NCBI RefSeq assembly: GCF_001298675.1
Contig: NZ_CYIG01000015.1
Span: 1 to 64,000 of the forward strand
DNA: 64,000 nt
Direction of reading: 5' to 3'
From: Paenacidovorax caeni
GTDB lineage: Bacteria > Pseudomonadota > Gammaproteobacteria > Burkholderiales > Burkholderiaceae_C
In this document: one piece after another, positions 60,387-64,000 of the stretch
Layout of the letters: each line of letters begins with the position of its first letter
Position numbering within the stretch: the stretch's first letter is position 1
Position numbers and translations under genes: made by a program
The notes under the pieces: generated by a model
Seen by the model: only the letters and a program-made list of their open reading frames with translations
Told to the model about the DNA's origin: nothing
The model's database searches: none

Positions 60387-61622
60387 TCAATCTCGCACCA
60401 GCGTGTACTGAACCACGTCGATGCTGCCGGCATCGAATGCGGCCTCGCAGTACGCCAGATAGAACTCCCAGGTCCGCTGGAAGGCTGGGTCAAACCCTTG
60501 CGCCTGCACCTGGGCACGCCGCTGGGCAAAACTGTGGTGCCACCTGCGCAGGGTTTCTGCATAGTCGGCGCCGAAGGCGAACTCCTCGACCACACGCAGC
60601 CCGGCCTGCCGGGCCGCCGCACGAAAGCGCTCAGGACTGGGCAGGCAACCGCCAGGGAAAACGTATTGCTGGATGAAATCCGTGCCCCGCACATAGCGCT
60701 CGAACAGCCTGTCGTCGATGACGATGCTTTGAATGCAGGCGCGCCCACCGGGTTTGAGCAAACGCGCCACGGTGCCAAAGTAGCTGGGCCAGAAGGCCTG
60801 GCCAACCGCCTCGACCATCTCGATGGAGCAAATGGCGTCGAACGGTGCATCCTGGATATCGCGGTAGTCCTGCAGGCGCAGCTCCGCCTGGGCGGACAGC
60901 CCGGCCTCGTGCAAGCGCTGGCGACCAAACGCCAGCTGCTCGGTGGAAAGCGTCACGCCGGTCACATGGGCCTGGAACTCCCCCGCTGCCATCTCGGCCA
61001 GCGCGCCCCAGCCGCAGCCAATCTCCAGCACGCGGTCGCCCGGCTGCACGCCGGCGCTGCGCAAGGCGCGGCGCACCTTGGCGTGCTGGGCAGCCGTCAA
61101 ATCGCCCGCCAGATCGCCCTGGAACCAGGCAGACGAGTAATTCATGCTCGGGTCCAACCACAGCGTGTAGAACGCGTTGCCCAGGTCGTAATGGGCGTGG
61201 ATGTTGCGCCTGCTGCCGGTGCGCGTGTTGCGGTTGAGCAGGTGGCGCAGCCGGTAGGCCAGCCGCCCCCACCAGGCGCCATAGACCAGCGACTCCAGCG
61301 CATCGCGGTTGGCCATCAGCAAGCGCAGCAGGTCGGCCAGGTGCGGCGTGCTCCAGTGCTGGTCGATATAGCCCTGCGCCAGACCAATGTCGCCCGAACG
61401 CAGCACCGCGCCGAACACCTGCCAGTCGTGCAGGCGCAGGCTGGCGTGCGGGTGCCCTCCCGGGCCAAATAGCAGGGCGGTGCCATCGGGCAGCTCCAGG
61501 TGCAACGTGCCGTGCTGCAGCCGCTGCAAGTGACGCAGGGCATGTCGGGCCGTACTGGGCAAGTCGGCTGGCAACGACAACGGCAAGGGCAACGAGATCG
61601 GTGTCGAGGTGGTGGTGTTCAT
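60387..61622 (-). CDS. Cyclopropane-fatty-acid synthase-like SAM methyltransferase
   Basis: A 411-residue class I methyltransferase of the Cfa/Cfa-like family, expected to transfer a methyl or methylene group from SAM to a double bond of membrane phospholipid acyl chains. The SAM motif VLEIGCGWGALAEMA is near residue 200. IHAHYDLGNAFYTLWLDPSM, the family block with MNYSSAWF, and IEMVEAVGQAFWPSYF are diagnostic. The N-terminal lipid-binding region contains LHDWQVFGAVLRSGDIGLAQ. It follows DUF1365 by two bases. Because it sits in this cluster it may make a branched or furan-type precursor rather than a cyclopropane. Confidence 0.9.
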   Translation of the reverse strand: MNTTTSTPISLPLPLSLPADLPSTARHALRHLQRLQHGTLHLELPDGTALLFGPGGHPHASLRLHDWQVFGAVLRSGDIGLAQGYIDQHWSTPHLADLLRLLMANRDALESLVYGAWWGRLAYRLRHLLNRNTRTGSRRNIHAHYDLGNAFYTLWLDPSMNYSSAWFQGDLAGDLTAAQHAKVRRALRSAGVQPGDRVLEIGCGWGALAEMAAGEFQAHVTGVTLSTEQLAFGRQRLHEAGLSAQAELRLQDYRDIQDAPFDAICSIEMVEAVGQAFWPSYFGTVARLLKPGGRACIQSIVIDDRLFERYVRGTDFIQQYVFPGGCLPSPERFRAAARQAGLRVVEEFAFGADYAETLRRWHHSFAQRRAQVQAQGFDPAFQRTWEFYLAYCEAAFDAGSIDVVQYTLVRD

Positions 61623-61624
61623 GG

Positions 61625-62449
61625 TCAGCGGTCGGTTGCAGATGAACGGGTCACAGGCAGCACGGGCGCCTGCGGCTTGGCGTAAAACGGAACCTGCTTA
61701 AGCCACAGCAGCAATGCATTCCAGAGGATTCGGGCCGTTACGCCCAAGGTGAGCAGTGGGTAGCGCCACAGGGCACGCCGACGGCTGGCAGCATTGAGCG
61801 GCTCCAGCCGCCCGGCCATACCGGTGAGCAGCAACGGCCCCTCGGCATCGTGGTAGTCGATGCGCACCCGTGCGGATTGCAATCCCTCGGCGCCGCTGCG
61901 GCGAAATTCAAAGCGGTAGCCGCCCTCCACGGTGCAAAAGGGCGAAACATGAAATGCTTTGCGTGCCTGCAGTTCCTGCCCATAACGCGGGTGGTCCAGC
62001 AGGTAGGCGTGGCGCTCGCCAAAGGTGTTGTTCACTTCGGCCACGATGGCGCGCAGGCTGCCGTCCGTACGGTGGCAGTACCAAAAGCTCACCGGCTTGA
62101 AGCTGTAGCCCAGTACGCGCGGGTAGCACTGCAGCCAGATTTCACCCTGCGCGTCGGTAACGCCCTCGGCTTGCAGCAGTGCCTCCAGCCAGGCCAGTGC
62201 GCCGCCCTGCTGCGGGCCTTGCCCGGCGCCATGGTCGGCATCCCGAAACGCAAGCCATCCGGGCCGGTTGAGTGCCAGCACGCCTGCGGCATCGGGCTGC
62301 TCGCGCAGCGTGCGCATGGGCAGCAGCAAAAAGAAGGTGGGCACGATGAAACGGTGGCGGCGCGGGCGCAGCCGGGTGTGCCACACGTGGCCGAAGCCGA
62401 TGTGCGGCACATTGCGCCGCACGCCAGCACGGGGCGCGGGAGTGTTCAT
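61625..62449 (-). CDS. DUF1365 protein
   Basis: A 274-residue protein of the DUF1365 family. Signatures are HVWHTRLRPRRHRF near the start, YPRVLGYSFKPVSFWYCHR, AEVNNTFGERHAYLLD and KAFHVSPF. A short hydrophobic stretch near the C-terminus (LLTLGVTARILWNALLLWL) suggests membrane association. Family function is unknown. It consistently lies between an FAD oxidoreductase and a cfa-like gene, as here, with its ATG overlapping the upstream stop (ATGA). Confidence 0.9.
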   Translation of the reverse strand: MNTPAPRAGVRRNVPHIGFGHVWHTRLRPRRHRFIVPTFFLLLPMRTLREQPDAAGVLALNRPGWLAFRDADHGAGQGPQQGGALAWLEALLQAEGVTDAQGEIWLQCYPRVLGYSFKPVSFWYCHRTDGSLRAIVAEVNNTFGERHAYLLDHPRYGQELQARKAFHVSPFCTVEGGYRFEFRRSGAEGLQSARVRIDYHDAEGPLLLTGMAGRLEPLNAASRRRALWRYPLLTLGVTARILWNALLLWLKQVPFYAKPQAPVLPVTRSSATDR

Positions 62450-63756
62450 GCGGCCTCCCGGTAGCGCATGCGCATTTGTGCCAGCAGTGCATCGGCCGCG
62501 CGGTAACCCGATTGCAGGCCGTCCTCATGGAAACCGTAGCCTGTCCATGCGCCGGCGAACCAGGTCCGCTGCACACCTTGCAGCTCGGCCACCTGCTTTT
62601 GCGCGGACCAGGCACTCAGGTCGAAGACAGGGTGGTCGTAATCGAACTCGCCCAGGATCTTGGCCGGGTCGATAGGGCTCACGGGATTGAGCGAAACCAG
62701 CACCGGCTGCGCAAAAGGCAGGGGCTGCAGGCGATTGAGCCAGTAGTGCAAGCAAACCTGGGCCGACTCCTGGGCACCATCGGCAGCGCGCTCGTAATTC
62801 CAGGCGGCCCAGGCGGCCCGGCGCCGCGGCATCACACGGGTGTCGGTGTGCAGCACAGCCCGGTTGGGCTGGTAGCGTATGGCCCCGAGCACACGCCGCT
62901 CGGCAGCGCTGGGCTGCGCCAACAGGCGCAAGGCCTGGTCGCTGTGCACCGCCAGCACCACGGCGTCGAAAGGCTCGGTGACCCCAGCCGCTCGCACGGA
63001 CACGCCGGCCATGGTGCGCTCAATGTGCGTTACCGGCGTGGCCAGGCGCGCATCCAGCCCTTGCAGGATGGCGTGGACGTACTGGCGTGCACCGCCCGCC
63101 ACGGTGTGCCACTGCGGCCGGTTCTGCACCTGGATAAGGCCGTGGTTGTGGCAAAAGCGCACCATGGTGGCCACCGGGAAACGCAGCATCTGGTCGGTCG
63201 GACAGCTCCAGATGCAACCCAGCATGGGCAGGAAATACCAGTGGCGAAAAGCCGCGCCAAAGCCATGCTGGTCGAGGAAATCGCCCAGTGGCTGAACAAG
63301 CGCTTGTTCCTGCCCACTTTCGGCCAAGTCCGTACACAGGCGGTTGAAGCGCAACAGCTCGGAGAGCATGCCCCAGAACCGCGGGCGCAGCAGATTGCGC
63401 CGCTGGGCAAACACGGTTGCCAGGTTGGAGCCGCTCCACTCCAGTGCCCGGGCACCCAGTACGCCCGCGCCTGGCACCTGGACTGAGAACGACATGTCCG
63501 ATGGCGCCGTAGGCACCTGCAGCTCGGCCAGCAATGCAATCAGACCGGGATAGGTGCGCTCGTTGAACACCAGAAAGCCCGTATCCACCCCATGCGTCAC
63601 GGTGTGCCCATGGCGGTCAGGGAAAGACACATCAACCGTGTGCGTATGCCCACCGAAATAGTTGCCAGCCTCAAACAGCGTCACCCGCGCGTGCCCGCGC
63701 AGCCGGTGCGCAGCCGCCAAGCCCGAAATGCCCGATCCGATGACTGCGACTTTCAT
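62446..63756 (-). CDS. FAD-dependent oxidoreductase (amine-oxidase/desaturase-like)
   Basis: A 436-residue flavoprotein with an N-terminal Rossmann motif VAVIGSGISGLAAAHRL and FEAGNYFGGHTHTVDV. The middle contains HWYFLPMLGCIWSCPTDQML. The C-terminal FAD-binding signature is TWFAGAWTGYGFHEDGLQSG. The family is annotated NAD(P)-binding or amine oxidase, and relatives are phytoene-desaturase-like. In this operon it probably dehydrogenates a methylated acyl chain. It is the first gene, 63 bases from the palindrome that separates it from the MerR-type gene. Confidence 0.88.
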   Translation of the reverse strand: MKVAVIGSGISGLAAAHRLRGHARVTLFEAGNYFGGHTHTVDVSFPDRHGHTVTHGVDTGFLVFNERTYPGLIALLAELQVPTAPSDMSFSVQVPGAGVLGARALEWSGSNLATVFAQRRNLLRPRFWGMLSELLRFNRLCTDLAESGQEQALVQPLGDFLDQHGFGAAFRHWYFLPMLGCIWSCPTDQMLRFPVATMVRFCHNHGLIQVQNRPQWHTVAGGARQYVHAILQGLDARLATPVTHIERTMAGVSVRAAGVTEPFDAVVLAVHSDQALRLLAQPSAAERRVLGAIRYQPNRAVLHTDTRVMPRRRAAWAAWNYERAADGAQESAQVCLHYWLNRLQPLPFAQPVLVSLNPVSPIDPAKILGEFDYDHPVFDLSAWSAQKQVAELQGVQRTWFAGAWTGYGFHEDGLQSGYRAADALLAQMRMRYREAA

Positions 63757-63819
63757 GGGTTTTTGCTCCGTTGTGGTTGATGGTTCAGCACGATTGCGCT
63801 TTTCATGTGGCGTAATGTA

Positions 63820-63852
63820 CTAGACAAAACAAATTTTGTCCTAGACAATTAA
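63820..63852. promoter_or_regulatory. Palindrome and overlapping divergent promoter candidates
   Basis: GACAAAA (63823-63829) and TTTTGTC (63834-63840) form a perfect inverted repeat with CAAA between, and CTAG flanks both sides. CTAGACAA occurs twice (63820 and 63841), 21 bases apart. On the plus strand TAGACA / 17 / GACAAT fits -35/-10 boxes for the MerR-type gene. On the minus strand AGGACA / 17 / TACATT could serve the flavoprotein operon. A regulator bound here would cover both promoters. Confidence 0.6.
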
Positions 63853-63871
63853 TCCAACAAATCAATCAACC

Positions 63872-64000
63872 ATGAACTCTCCGACACCCCCCAGCGCCCT
63901 GTCGACGCCTGCATCCAGCGACGACGGCTTGCCGATTGCCGCCGTCGAACGCGAGACTGGGCTGGGCAAGGACACACTGCGTGTGTGGGAGCGGCGCTAC
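63872..64000 (+). CDS. MerR-type regulator, N-terminal part (cut by window edge)
   Basis: The first 43 codons of a protein running off the window. After an unconserved 18-residue leader, GLPIAAVERETGLGKDTLRVWERRY is a MerR helix-turn-helix of the kind found in regulators with a C-terminal B12-binding domain (CarH, LitR and related). The C-terminal domain is not visible, so the B12 link is inferred from this sequence type and from the neighbouring genes. It is divergent from the flavoprotein operon, and a palindrome in the 115-base gap suggests autoregulation. Confidence 0.75.
   Translation, partial: MNSPTPPSALSTPASSDDGLPIAAVERETGLGKDTLRVWERRY

Overview
The window is high-GC DNA from a betaproteobacterial chromosome. 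It is most likely a Burkholderiales member of the Comamonadaceae (Acidovorax, Comamonas or Alicycliphilus type). The evidence is the gene order ndk-rlmN-pilW-rodZ-ispG-hisS-yfgM-bamB-der-hfq-hflX-hflK-hflC-DUF2065-hisZ-purA, the order mdh / gntR-sdhCDAB-sdhE-gltA, and a recurrent short palindromic repeat built on AAGCGCTAGCAGCT. I see no rRNA, tRNA, CRISPR array or prophage. The only mobile element is the right part of an IS3-family insertion sequence at the left edge.

Layout. 1-908: end of the IS element. 1003-17537 (minus strand): one almost unbroken collinear block from ndk down to a phosphoribosyltransferase, covering nucleotide metabolism, tRNA charging, isoprenoid synthesis, outer-membrane assembly, pilus assembly, ribosome GTPases, Hfq and the HflKC membrane complex. 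Many stop and start codons overlap. 17638-23085 (minus): rluB-scpB, then rluD-nlpD-pcm-surE; no rpoS follows nlpD. 23206-27360 (plus): quinone oxidoreductase, then a diguanylate cyclase translationally overlapped with a PhoD-type phosphatase. 27361-39625: TCA-cycle region, with acnB, a secreted Ala-rich protein, a CitE-like lyase and mdh on the minus strand, and a GntR regulator, sdhCDAB, sdhE and gltA on the plus strand. 39757-48872: mixed accessory genes, namely a formylglutathione-hydrolase homologue that has lost its nucleophile, an EptA/MCR-type phosphoethanolamine transferase, Rnk, an acyltransferase, ComEC, RidA and a chemoreceptor. 49001-53376: parC and parE. 53477-54822: an MFS transporter and a 41-residue membrane peptide.

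54892-64000 is the most interesting part. It holds two tightly packed minus-strand operons: chalcone-isomerase-like / MFS / DUF3833 lipoprotein / SDR / SnoaL-like, and FAD oxidoreductase / DUF1365 / cyclopropane-fatty-acid-synthase-like. A second chemoreceptor gene lies between them. The upstream operon is divergent from a MerR-type regulator cut by the window edge, and a long palindrome lies between the two. The gene set resembles clusters controlled by light-responsive, B12-associated LitR/CarH-type MerR regulators. It probably encodes a membrane-lipid modification pathway whose product is not known to me.

Start codons were chosen by family length, Shine-Dalgarno sequences and overlaps. All functional names rest on motif and family recognition by reading; no database search was run.
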